Below are positions 1 through 4,835 of a stretch of DNA of 5,392 nucleotides, piece by piece; position 1 is the stretch's first letter, and each line of letters opens with the position of its first letter. The DNA lies in contig JBGPFS010000182.1 in assembly GCA_041483455.1 (NCBI GenBank), positions 1-5,392 of the forward strand. Direction: 5' to 3'. The DNA is from JBGPFS01 sp041483455 (GTDB lineage Bacteria > Chloroflexota > Limnocylindria > Limnocylindrales > CSP1-4). The notes beneath the pieces are model-generated. The model did no database searches. It saw only the letters and a program-made list of their open reading frames with translations, and was not told the origin of the DNA. A program made the translations under genes and the position numbers.

Positions 1-769
1 AACCGTCGGGCAGGCGCCAGCGTCCATCTGCGCTCTCGACGAGGAAGTCAACCGGCCACCTGACGAAATCGAACTCGTGGAGGAACTCGAGCCGGAGGCC
101 GGCGTCGGCGAGCGAGGTCAGGATCTCGCCGAGCGAATGATCCCAGCCGTACTCGACGAGCCCGTCCGTGGGGGCCTCGCGGTCGGCGTACGAGCCCTTC
201 ACCTCGAAGCGCAGCGGCTCGGGGTGAGACCAGTAGGGATACGCCAGCCGGAGCTCCCCGGGCTCGACGCCCTCGTTCTCGAAGACATCGGCGACCGGAT
301 GGATCTCGGTCACGTAGAGGAAGCCGCCCGGGCGGACGAAGTGCGCCGCGACACGGCCCCACCCGGCGATGTCCGGGAGCCAGCCGAGGACGCCGCCCGA
401 TGTGTAGACGATGTCGAACTGTTCGTCGAGCACCTCCGGGAGTCGATAGAGGTCGGACTGGATGAACGTCGCCGGGATCCCGAGCTCGCCGGCCAGGCCG
501 CCCGCCGTCGCGATCGCCTCGTCGCTGAAGTCGATACCCGTGACGGTGGCGCCGAGGCGCGCCCACGACAGTGTGTCCAGCCCGAAGTGGCACTGGAGGT
601 GGAGGAGCGTCTTGCCCTCGACGCTCCCGACCTCCTCGCGCTCGTAGTCGGCGAGGCGGATCGGTCGTTCGCCGTTCCGGAACGAGGGGACGTCGTAGAA
701 GGCGGACCCGACGTGGATCTTCGTCCACGCGTTCCAGAGCTCGCGGTTGCTGCGCAGCGCCTCGTCCAC
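1..769 (-). CDS. Class I SAM-dependent methyltransferase, C-terminus cut by window edge
   Basis: This probably transfers a methyl group from S-adenosylmethionine to an unidentified small substrate in the cytoplasm. The visible 256 residues begin VDEALRSNRELWNAW. A Rossmann-type SAM-binding motif I lies at about residues 55-63 (LLHLQCHFG), followed by the strand-end acidic residue D80 in VTGIDFSDEAI. A motif II-like FDIVYTSGGVLGWLPD is at about 118-133, and the post-motif RPGGFLYVTEIHP follows. These are hallmarks of the methyltransferase 11/25-like group. The start is GTG at 769, because an in-frame TAG lies five codons upstream and no other start codon falls near it; there is no strong ribosome-binding site. 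No stop is reached at base 1, and related proteins as I remember them are only slightly longer, so perhaps 15-30 residues are missing. The gene begins 31 bp after the membrane-protein gene at 801-1187 and may be co-transcribed with it. The fold is secure; the substrate is unknown. Confidence 0.93.
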   Translation of the reverse strand, partial: MDEALRSNRELWNAWTKIHVGSAFYDVPSFRNGERPIRLADYEREEVGSVEGKTLLHLQCHFGLDTLSWARLGATVTGIDFSDEAIATAGGLAGELGIPATFIQSDLYRLPEVLDEQFDIVYTSGGVLGWLPDIAGWGRVAAHFVRPGGFLYVTEIHPVADVFENEGVEPGELRLAYPYWSHPEPLRFEVKGSYADREAPTDGLVEYGWDHSLGEILTSLADAGLRLEFLHEFDFVRWPVDFLVESADGRWRLPDG

Positions 770-800
770 GGTCCGCGGAGTCTACGACGCACCTCAGGCT

Positions 801-1187
801 CTAGGAGCGCTGCAGGCGCTGGCGCGGCCTCCCAACGCCGACGTGACGCATCGTGCTCATCGCCCAGAGCGCCACGGTCGCCAGGACAAGCACCGCGAGT
901 CCCGCTGCCGCGCCCCCAGCCGCGATGGTCCACACGCCGGCCCCGACTGCGACCACGCCGAGGGCCGATGTCCCCGCGAGGTACGGCTTCGAGCCGCGCA
1001 GCAGCTCGTCGAAACCCGGAACGACGGCGGAGATCGATGCGGCCACCCCGAGCACGAGGACCGCGAGCGCGACGCTGGCCGGCTCGACGAAGCCTGAAAT
1101 CCCCGGTCCCACCACCCAGGCGCCATAGACCACGACCCCGATCGCGACGAGGATGGTGGCGATCGAGTCGCGCCACGAAATAGGCAT
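801..1187 (-). CDS. Small four-helix integral membrane protein, function unknown
   Basis: The predicted 128-residue protein is almost entirely hydrophobic. Four candidate membrane helices lie at about residues 9-27, 38-57, 70-90 and 94-111, with a short charged loop between helices 2 and 3 (FDELLRGSK, about 59-67) and a basic C-terminal tail (MRHVGVGRPRQRLQRS). The ATG at 1187 is well supported by GGGAGG at 1194-1199 (read on the minus strand), six bases upstream. The N-terminal SWRDSIATILVAIGVVVYGAWV resembles small hypothetical membrane proteins of Actinomycetota, but I cannot name a family. No catalytic or metal-binding motif is visible. An ECF-like promoter candidate lies just upstream (1213-1237). 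The methyltransferase gene follows after 31 bp, suggesting a two-gene transcript. The gene is confident; the role is unknown. Confidence 0.85.
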   Translation of the reverse strand: MPISWRDSIATILVAIGVVVYGAWVVGPGISGFVEPASVALAVLVLGVAASISAVVPGFDELLRGSKPYLAGTSALGVVAVGAGVWTIAAGGAAAGLAVLVLATVALWAMSTMRHVGVGRPRQRLQRS

Positions 1188-1212
1188 GACACGCCTCCCA
1201 GCTGACTACGGG

Positions 1213-1237
1213 GACGACGTAGGGACGTGAGCGTCCC
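1213..1237 (-). promoter_or_regulatory. Candidate ECF-type promoter for the 801-1187 gene
   Basis: On the minus strand GGGAC (1233-1237) is followed after exactly 16 bases by CGTC (1213-1216), which is part of CGTCCCCGTAG (1206-1216). GGAAC-N16/17-CGTC-like spacing is typical of extracytoplasmic-function sigma factors. The -10-like element ends 25 bases before the ATG at 1187, leaving room for the ribosome-binding site. The same layout recurs before the lipoprotein gene at 2154, which is the main support. The -35 overlaps a perfect hairpin, so another explanation for the bases is possible. Confidence 0.4.
1222..1237. repeat. Perfect 6-bp inverted repeat (GGGACG-TGAG-CGTCCC)
   Basis: GGGACG at 1222-1227 and CGTCCC at 1232-1237 are separated by a four-base loop. 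A further direct copy of GGGACG lies at 1211-1216, eleven bases (about one helical turn) away. There is no T-run on either side, so a simple intrinsic terminator is unlikely. It could be an operator over the candidate promoter or, if transcription starts further upstream, a leader hairpin. Confidence 0.4.
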
Positions 1238-1378
1238 AGATCATCGTGACTGCACGGGCCGGCCGCGCCAGTGCCGTCGGACTCTTTAGACCGGATCAGA
1301 AAGTCGCGAGCTCCAGTGGTTGGCCGTGCGTTGCTGGCCACCGGACCCTGGCGGCGGGACAGGGCCGACACATCGCTC

Positions 1379-1396
1379 AGCGTGCGGGAATGTCAC
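1379..1396 (+). repeat. Intergenic 18-bp motif, copy 1
   Basis: The sequence is AGCGTGCGGGAATGTCAC. It matches copies 2-4 at the invariant AGCGTGCG and AAT positions. It is preceded by CGCTC, as in copy 4. It lies 50 bp beyond the stop of the 1447-2154 lipoprotein gene. Confidence 0.7.
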
Positions 1397-1446
1397 GGCG
1401 CGCTCATCCGGCTGCCGCACCAGGCCCCAAGATCCAGGTGGGAGGG

Positions 1447-2154
1447 TCACGGCGCCTTGACCGGCAGCCCGTCGCGGTAGCCCGCCATGATCATCACGGG
1501 TGTCCCGTCGACCACCCCGATCACGACGCGGTCGAACGACTCGGCCACGGGACCGCTCGCCGGGGGCGGCGGAGCCATGGCGACCTGGCCGTCGATGTAG
1601 CACAGCACCGCTGCATGATCGGGCGGAAGACCGGGCCAGCGCGCGGGGTTCGCCCGATGCGGTTCGAGGCCTCGGATCGCACCGACCGTCGTGTCGAACG
1701 AGCCGACCACGGTCCCGGCGTAGCCGCCTGCGGCCGAGGCGCAGGCGTCGACAGCCGAGGGACGCGGGCCGAGGGCCTGGGATGACGTCGGCGCGGGCAC
1801 CATGCCCTCGATGAACGCTCCCGTTCGCGCGTCGATCAGGATGAGCGCGCTCGTAGCCGGCGACGGACATGGATGCGGGGTGGCGGTCCTTGGCCCGCAC
1901 GAAGGCGGTTGGAACGATCCCGATAGAAGCACCGCCCAGACTGGTGTGCTCGCATCAACGATCGTCCCGCCTCCTGCTTCGGCGGCCCCGTAGGTCGAGA
2001 GCCTCGCCGAGAGCACCTTTACCGGGATCGTCGATCCCGCTTGGCGGATGGCCGTCGCGGTGGCCGCACTGGCCGAGATCGGACTCGCTGACGGTGTCTG
2101 ACCGACGCACGCGCCTGCGACCAGGACCACCAACAGGAACACCGAGGCTCGCAT
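1447..2154 (-). CDS. Putative secreted lipoprotein, function unknown
   Basis: The 235-residue product starts MRASVFLLVVLVAGAC, a short lipoprotein signal peptide with the candidate lipidated cysteine at residue 16. The box AGAC is slightly off the classical L/V-A-G/A-C pattern. A Ser/Ala/Thr-rich linker runs to about residue 42, then comes a compact domain. Its recognisable parts are a strand-like TPVWAVLLSGSF (70-81), a pair of cysteines C86 and C96 in a Pro-rich loop (a possible disulfide), and ALILIDARTGAFIEGM (103-118). Such 'DARTG' segments recur in hypothetical lipoproteins of high-GC Gram-positives and Chloroflexota, as I remember them. The ATG at 2154 was chosen because the signal peptide begins there and GAGGG lies six bases upstream; the frame stays open to 2196, but that extension adds nothing signal-like. 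It should be anchored to the outer face of the membrane. No enzyme motif is visible. Confidence 0.85.
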   Translation of the reverse strand: MRASVFLLVVLVAGACVGQTPSASPISASAATATAIRQAGSTIPVKVLSARLSTYGAAEAGGGTIVDASTPVWAVLLSGSFQPPSCGPRTATPHPCPSPATSALILIDARTGAFIEGMVPAPTSSQALGPRPSAVDACASAAGGYAGTVVGSFDTTVGAIRGLEPHRANPARWPGLPPDHAAVLCYIDGQVAMAPPPPASGPVAESFDRVVIGVVDGTPVMIMAGYRDGLPVKAP

Positions 2155-2187
2155 GGCTGACCCTCGAGCTACAGACTCTGCTACGGG

Positions 2188-2212
2188 GACGCCCATTCGC
2201 CGTATCGGTTCC
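2188..2212 (-). promoter_or_regulatory. Candidate ECF-type promoter for the 1447-2154 lipoprotein gene
   Basis: On the minus strand GGAAC (2208-2212) is followed by 16 bases and then CGTC (2188-2191), within CGTCCCCGTAG (2181-2191). The -10-like element ends 33 bases before the ATG at 2154. The element matches the one before the 1187 gene in both spacing and the eleven-base -10 region, and its -35 is the better match to the GGAAC consensus. No sigma-factor gene is present in the window to pair it with. Confidence 0.45.
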
Positions 2213-2224
2213 GCGGAGGACGTT

Positions 2225-2234
2225 GACTGCAGTC
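2225..2234. repeat. 10-bp perfect palindrome GACTGCAGTC
   Basis: This short perfect palindrome sits about 12 bp upstream of the -35-like element of the candidate promoter at 2188-2212, a position suited to an activator or repressor site. A palindrome this short can arise by chance. Confidence 0.3.
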
Positions 2235-2240
2235 TCAGTC

Positions 2241-2258
2241 AGCGTGCGCGAATATCAC
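2241..2258 (+). repeat. Intergenic 18-bp motif, copy 2
   Basis: The sequence is AGCGTGCGCGAATATCAC. It lies 28 bp downstream of the stop of the 2287-2604 membrane-protein gene and upstream of the lipoprotein promoter candidate. It differs from copy 1 at two positions. Confidence 0.7.
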
Positions 2259-2286
2259 CAGACGCTTCCGCGGCGCACCGCCGATT

Positions 2287-2604
2287 TCAGCGGGTGGGCC
2301 GCGGCTCCGGGCCGTGACGCCGTGTAACCAGCACCAGCCAGACGATGACCGCGGGCATCAAGTAGAAGCCACCGATCGTGCTGAGTAGCGCCAGCGACAG
2401 GAGTGCTCCGATGCCGCCGACGATCTGACCTGCACGGTCAGCGTCAGCGAGCGGACGAATCCACCGGAGCACCAGGAGAAGGACCAGCCAACCGACCACG
2501 AACGGCCAGCCGATGAACCCGCTACCGATCATCGGCACGGCGAGGCCGGCAACTGCGAGGACCCACGGCAGGGCCGAGACCCAACGGTCGTTGTTGGCGT
2601 CCAT
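2287..2604 (-). CDS. Small four-helix membrane protein, function unknown
   Basis: The product is 105 residues (MDANNDRWVSALPW...), with hydrophobic segments at about 11-27, 30-48, 61-79 and 80-94. A charged loop RWIRPLADADRAGQ joins helices 2 and 3, and the basic tail RRHGPEPRPTR is probably cytoplasmic. The start is uncertain. ATG 2604 gives a natural N-terminus but lacks a Shine-Dalgarno sequence. A TTG at 2625 would add seven residues, and an in-frame TGA four codons before that TTG bounds the gene. A TTGACC lies 27 bases before the ATG, so a very short or absent leader is possible. No family or active-site motif is recognised. It is flanked by gaps of 132 and 184 bp, so it is probably transcribed alone. 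Confidence 0.75.
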   Translation of the reverse strand: MDANNDRWVSALPWVLAVAGLAVPMIGSGFIGWPFVVGWLVLLLVLRWIRPLADADRAGQIVGGIGALLSLALLSTIGGFYLMPAVIVWLVLVTRRHGPEPRPTR

Positions 2605-2663
2605 CCAATCAGTCTGGCGCAGCAAACAGCAAGGTCAAGTCGAGACGCGAGCCCGTCCGATGA

Positions 2664-2701
2664 GGTGTCACGCCTCTCCGCGAGCGTGCGCCAATGACAC
2701 C
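2664..2701. repeat. 7-bp inverted repeat GGTGTCA/TGACACC around motif copy 3
   Basis: GGTGTCA (2664-2670) and TGACACC (2695-2701) are exact reverse complements separated by 24 bases. The right arm overlaps the end of copy 3 of the intergenic motif. It could be a spaced operator or a weak hairpin; no T-run follows it. Confidence 0.35.
2683..2700 (+). repeat. Intergenic 18-bp motif, copy 3 (most diverged)
   Basis: The sequence is AGCGTGCGCCAATGACAC. It keeps AGCGTGCG, AAT and the final CAC, but has TGACAC where the other copies have TGTCAC, TATCAC or TGTCGC. It lies in the 184-bp gap between the TolB-like gene (stop at 2789) and the membrane-protein gene (start at 2604). Confidence 0.6.
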
Positions 2702-2788
2702 CGCCAGTGCCCGCTACAGGAACGGCGGCGCGAAGTAGACACGGCCATTCGTCGTGAAACCGCAGTCTCCAGCCGACCGTCGCAGCGC

Positions 2789-3751
2789 TCAGTGGCTCCA
2801 GCTCGGCCAGGCCGCCCGTCCAGGCCCGGCAGTGATCTCGCTCGCCGCAGTCCCGTCAGGTCGGATCCGCCAGATCGCGGAACCGCCCGCGCCATCGATT
2901 CGCGTGAACGCAATCCATGCGCCGTCGGGCGACCATGCCGGGAACTCGTCGTCGGACGGGCCGAGGGTGAGTTGACGGATCGACGAGCCGGTCGCTGACG
3001 CGACGAAGAGCTGATGCAGCTCGGTACCGTCGGGCTGGGGCACGCCGCGCTCGAACACGAGCTCGCGCCCGTCGGGCGACCAGGCGGCGAAGGAGGCGTC
3101 GCCCGTCGTGAGCCGCGTGACGATGAGCGGGTCGAACGAGACAGCGGCGAGCCCTCCTCCGTCGCCGTCCCCGACGACGATCTCTCGCCCGTCCGGCGAC
3201 CAAGCCGGCCGGTCCCCGGTAGGCGTGACCGGGAGCCTGACGGCCGTCACGCCGCTGCCGAGCGTCATGACCTCGAGCTCCTTCGCCATGGCTGCATCGC
3301 CGCTTGGCGGGCTGCTGACGAACGCCAGCCGAGTCCCGTCCGGTGACCATGCGGGGACATCTGCGACCAGACCTCCGAGGTGGGTGACCTGACGCAGTCC
3401 GGACCCGTCGGGCCCGATGAGGGAGATCTGGTCGTTCGCGAACGCGATCCACCGACCATCCGGTGACCAGGCCGGTGCCCCCGCACCACCGGTCCCTGGA
3501 ATCAGCCGCAGCCCGGATCCGTCGGCGTTGACGACGTAGAGACCGGCGCCAGATGGACCGCTTGCGACGAACACGATTGATCCCGTTGGCGGAACACCGG
3601 TGGGCACACCGGACGACGGTGGTTCGGCTGAACGGGCGGGAGTTGGCGGAGGCAACTGTGGCGACGAGCTCGGGAGCACGGAAGCCGGCGCGGAGGTCTG
3701 GCAAGCGGCCACGACAACGGCCAAGGCGACGAGGGCAAAGCGACCAGACAT
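2789..3751 (-). CDS. TolB-like six-bladed beta-propeller lipoprotein
   Basis: The 320-residue product has a lipoprotein signal MSGRFALVALAVVVAAC (box VAAC, lipidated Cys17), then a Pro/Ser-rich linker to about residue 56. A propeller of TolB/PD40 (WD40-like) repeats follows. AWSPDG motifs are centred on Trp 95, 135, 184, 224 and 273, each followed by a hydrophobic strand and mostly by a D-G-S/T-x-L/I-R-x-L/I-T turn. The last residues, WPSWSH, supply the first strand of a sixth blade. Its remaining strands would come from residues 58-84 at the N-terminus, closing the ring. Such proteins are scaffolds or binding modules; the ligand is unknown. There is no sign of a Tol-Pal system, so it should not be called TolB proper. 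The start at 3751 is favoured because it gives a 16-residue pre-cysteine signal like the other lipoproteins here. ATG 3802, overlapping the upstream stop as ATGA, is a real alternative; neither has a clear ribosome-binding site. Confidence 0.9.
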   Translation of the reverse strand: MSGRFALVALAVVVAACQTSAPASVLPSSSPQLPPPTPARSAEPPSSGVPTGVPPTGSIVFVASGPSGAGLYVVNADGSGLRLIPGTGGAGAPAWSPDGRWIAFANDQISLIGPDGSGLRQVTHLGGLVADVPAWSPDGTRLAFVSSPPSGDAAMAKELEVMTLGSGVTAVRLPVTPTGDRPAWSPDGREIVVGDGDGGGLAAVSFDPLIVTRLTTGDASFAAWSPDGRELVFERGVPQPDGTELHQLFVASATGSSIRQLTLGPSDDEFPAWSPDGAWIAFTRIDGAGGSAIWRIRPDGTAASEITAGPGRAAWPSWSH

Positions 3752-3798
3752 TGTCAGTGAGACGGCTGCTCCGGCCAGATGTTTCGAGAACGACCCCA

Positions 3799-3993
3799 TC
3801 ATCTCGTCAAGCCTGGGCGCTCGGATTCCGGCGCGCCCCCGCAGTGGCGCTGCATCGCGGGAGCCGCGCACGAGACCTCGGATCCGACCTCCACGCCGTA
3901 GTCGATCCGCTCGCCCGTCGACGAGGGCGTGCGGCCCGGTGACCCACAACCCGCCACAACAGCCAGGAGCGCCGCCATCACGAAGACGCGCAT
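3799..3993 (-). CDS. Very small lipoprotein, possibly truncated
   Basis: The 64-residue product begins MRVFVMAALLAVVAGC, a textbook lipoprotein signal with box VAGC and lipidated Cys16. Only 48 mature residues follow, including IDYGVEVGSEVSC and two further cysteines at about 42 and 50. The start is very well supported: AAGGGGGG on the minus strand lies four bases before the ATG. Third-position G/C is strong through the signal and up to about VSC, then weakens, and the tail ESERPGLTR has no recognisable character. The C-terminal part may therefore be frameshifted or truncated. The stop TGA overlaps an ATG of the downstream TolB-like frame (ATGA at 3799-3802), so the two genes are probably co-transcribed and perhaps coupled. 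I recognise no family. Confidence 0.6.
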   Translation of the reverse strand: MRVFVMAALLAVVAGCGSPGRTPSSTGERIDYGVEVGSEVSCAAPAMQRHCGGAPESERPGLTR

Positions 3994-4006
3994 GGAGCCC
4001 CCCTTG

Positions 4007-4131
4007 GTCGATGCGGAGGTCGCGAGGCTCAAGGCGCTCGGTGCGACGGACGAACGCGGCGCGATCGAGCGCGACGGCGAGTACTGGGTGCGGATGAACG
4101 ATCCGGAGGGAACGAGTTCTGCGTCCAGTAG
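4007..4131 (+). pseudogene. C-terminal remnant of a VOC/glyoxalase-superfamily gene, frameshifted
   Basis: Read on the plus strand, 4007-4108 encodes VDAEVARLKALGAT, then ERDGEYWVRMNDPE. This is the usual C-terminal pattern of vicinal-oxygen-chelate proteins: a helix with LxALGA, then W-V-x-M-x-DPEGNEFC. After GAG at 4106-4108 only two Gs precede AACGAG. Restoring one G gives GNEFCVQ and a TAG at 4129-4131, the expected family ending. Without it the frame runs on through unrelated sequence. Upstream of about 4007 the similarity stops, and the small lipoprotein gene starts on the other strand at 3993. So roughly the first two thirds of a VOC protein are missing as well. This is a dead fragment, not a gene. 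The family assignment rests on remembered motif patterns. Confidence 0.75.
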
Positions 4132-4166
4132 GCGGGATATCGAGTCAGGAGCTGCCTGCCTCGCTC

Positions 4167-4184
4167 AGCGTGCGGAAATGTCGC
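4167..4184 (+). repeat. Intergenic 18-bp motif, copy 4
   Basis: The sequence is AGCGTGCGGAAATGTCGC. With its left flank CGCTC it matches copy 1 at 21 of 23 positions (4162-4184 against 1374-1396). It lies 35 bp after the end of the VOC remnant and about 190 bp before the plus-strand gene at 4375. Confidence 0.7.
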
Positions 4185-4374
4185 CGAACCTGACGGACGG
4201 AGTGGAGGCCGAAAGCGCAACCTCGACGGCGCGTCCCGCCGCTGGCCTCTCCGACGTCTCACCACTGACGCTCGACGGCTGAGTCCGCGACCCAGCGGCA
4301 GAGCGGAAGGGGGCTTGACGCTCCAGTCCGGCCAACACTGATTCCGCAGTGAGCGAGGAGGGGAGGATCGGTTG
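4185..4374. other. Gap without a recognisable gene
   Basis: With the VOC remnant and motif copy 4 this forms the 381-bp gap 3994-4374. I see no coding signal here beyond a continuation of the shifted VOC frame. The right end carries a promoter candidate and the strong ribosome-binding site of the next gene (GGGAGG at 4361-4366). Confidence 0.5.
4315..4342 (+). promoter_or_regulatory. Weak sigma70-like promoter candidate for the 4375 gene
   Basis: TTGACG (4315-4320) matches five of six -35 consensus bases. The best -10 at 16 bases' distance is ACTGAT (4337-4342), which matches only three of six. The position, about 33 bases before the ATG, is suitable. In GC-rich genomes such weak -10 boxes are common, but so are chance matches. 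Confidence 0.25.
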
Positions 4375-4785
4375 ATGGCAGTGCCAGCGGAGACGCGGAG
4401 ATCGCTTCGACCGAAGCGCGAAGATGTGTTCGCGGCCTGCCTCGTGCTCCTCATGCTCGTGGGCGTCGCGGTAGGTGGCGGGCTCTTCCTGATCGAGACG
4501 CAGTTCCGGCCCGGGGGCTCCGCCTTCGGGCTGCCGACGCGGATTCCGGCCTGCGGGCGGAGCTTCACCGGACCGGGTCGCGTGTCCACATTAGCCGAGA
4601 TCGAGGCGGGGATGACAACCGGCCATGCACCGATCGTGCTGGAGCCCACGATCGGCGAGATCCCCCTACTCGCTCCCTTTGAGCCGCACACGGTCCCGAC
4701 GGGGATGACCACCTGCGATGTCGTCATCTTCCTCCGCGTCGGCCCCGACGCCTATGTGGGATACGCGCTCGAGGGTGGGCCGTAG
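4375..4785 (+). CDS. Single-pass membrane-anchored extracytoplasmic protein, function unknown
   Basis: The 136-residue product has a basic N-terminus (RRSLRPKRED, residues 8-17), one membrane helix at about 18-40, and an approximately 95-residue domain expected outside the cell by the positive-inside rule. The domain carries IPACGRSF (Cys60), a T-x-x-E-I segment (72-76), MTTCDVVIFLRVG (Cys114) and the ending DAYVGYALEGGP. The two cysteines could pair. A C-G-R near the start and a 'YV-YAL-GGP' ending recur in hypothetical proteins of this kind as I remember them, but I know no function. ATG 4375 was chosen over the adjacent TTG 4372 because of GGGAGG at 4361-4366, eight bases upstream. It is the only intact plus-strand gene and converges on the 4835 gene with a 49-bp gap. 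Confidence 0.85.
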   Translation: MAVPAETRRSLRPKREDVFAACLVLLMLVGVAVGGGLFLIETQFRPGGSAFGLPTRIPACGRSFTGPGRVSTLAEIEAGMTTGHAPIVLEPTIGEIPLLAPFEPHTVPTGMTTCDVVIFLRVGPDAYVGYALEGGP

Positions 4786-4807
4786 GCGGGATTCCCTGAC
4801 GCGTTGC

Positions 4808-4835
4808 GCGGTCGCTTCGGCCATTAGGCGATCGC
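4808..4835. terminator. Possible bidirectional hairpin between convergent genes
   Basis: GCGGTCGC (4808-4815) can pair with GCGATCGC (4828-4835) over eight positions including one G-T wobble, with a 12-base loop. It sits in the 49-bp gap between the converging genes, its last base touching the minus-strand stop. There is no T-tract on either strand, so termination by this element alone is doubtful. GCGATCGC is itself palindromic. Confidence 0.25.

Larger units (their letters stand above)
1188..1446. other. Intergenic gap without a gene
   Basis: No reading frame here has coding character or a ribosome-binding site. The gap holds a promoter-like element with an overlapping small hairpin (1211-1237), a locally AT-richer patch at about 1281-1305, and copy 1 of the intergenic 18-bp motif (1379-1396). 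I see no tRNA or convincing terminator. Confidence 0.6.

Noticed and set aside
77..1183. A 368-codon plus-strand open frame antisense to the methyltransferase and membrane-protein genes
   Set aside because: It is a by-product of GC-rich codon bias. The minus-strand frame carries clear SAM-binding motifs, while this one gives low-complexity Arg/Ala/Pro sequence and spans the gap between two real genes.
310..1371. A 353-codon minus-strand open frame across the methyltransferase N-terminus, membrane protein and gap
   Set aside because: It is out of frame with both recognised proteins, and its product is Arg/Ser-rich without domains.
1500..2327. Plus-strand open frames opposite the 1447-2154 lipoprotein gene
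   Set aside because: They are low-complexity Arg/Pro-rich translations lacking ribosome-binding sites. The minus frame has a signal peptide and good start.
2926..3475. Regularly spaced near-identical DNA segments (five GGCGACCA-like or GGTGACCA-like units) that might suggest a tandem repeat or CRISPR
   Set aside because: They encode the AWSPDG motifs of the propeller blades. The spacing follows blade length and the intervening sequence is coding.
4205..4249. GAGGCC...GGCCTC inverted repeat as a terminator or leader structure
   Set aside because: The stem is only six pairs with a 33-base loop and no T-run, which is expected by chance in GC-rich sequence.
4029..4727. A 232-codon minus-strand open frame opposite the VOC remnant and the 4375 gene
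   Set aside because: Its product has no domain character, and the plus strand carries a well-supported start, membrane helix and stop in the same region. Its FPHAER segment is just the translated 18-bp motif.
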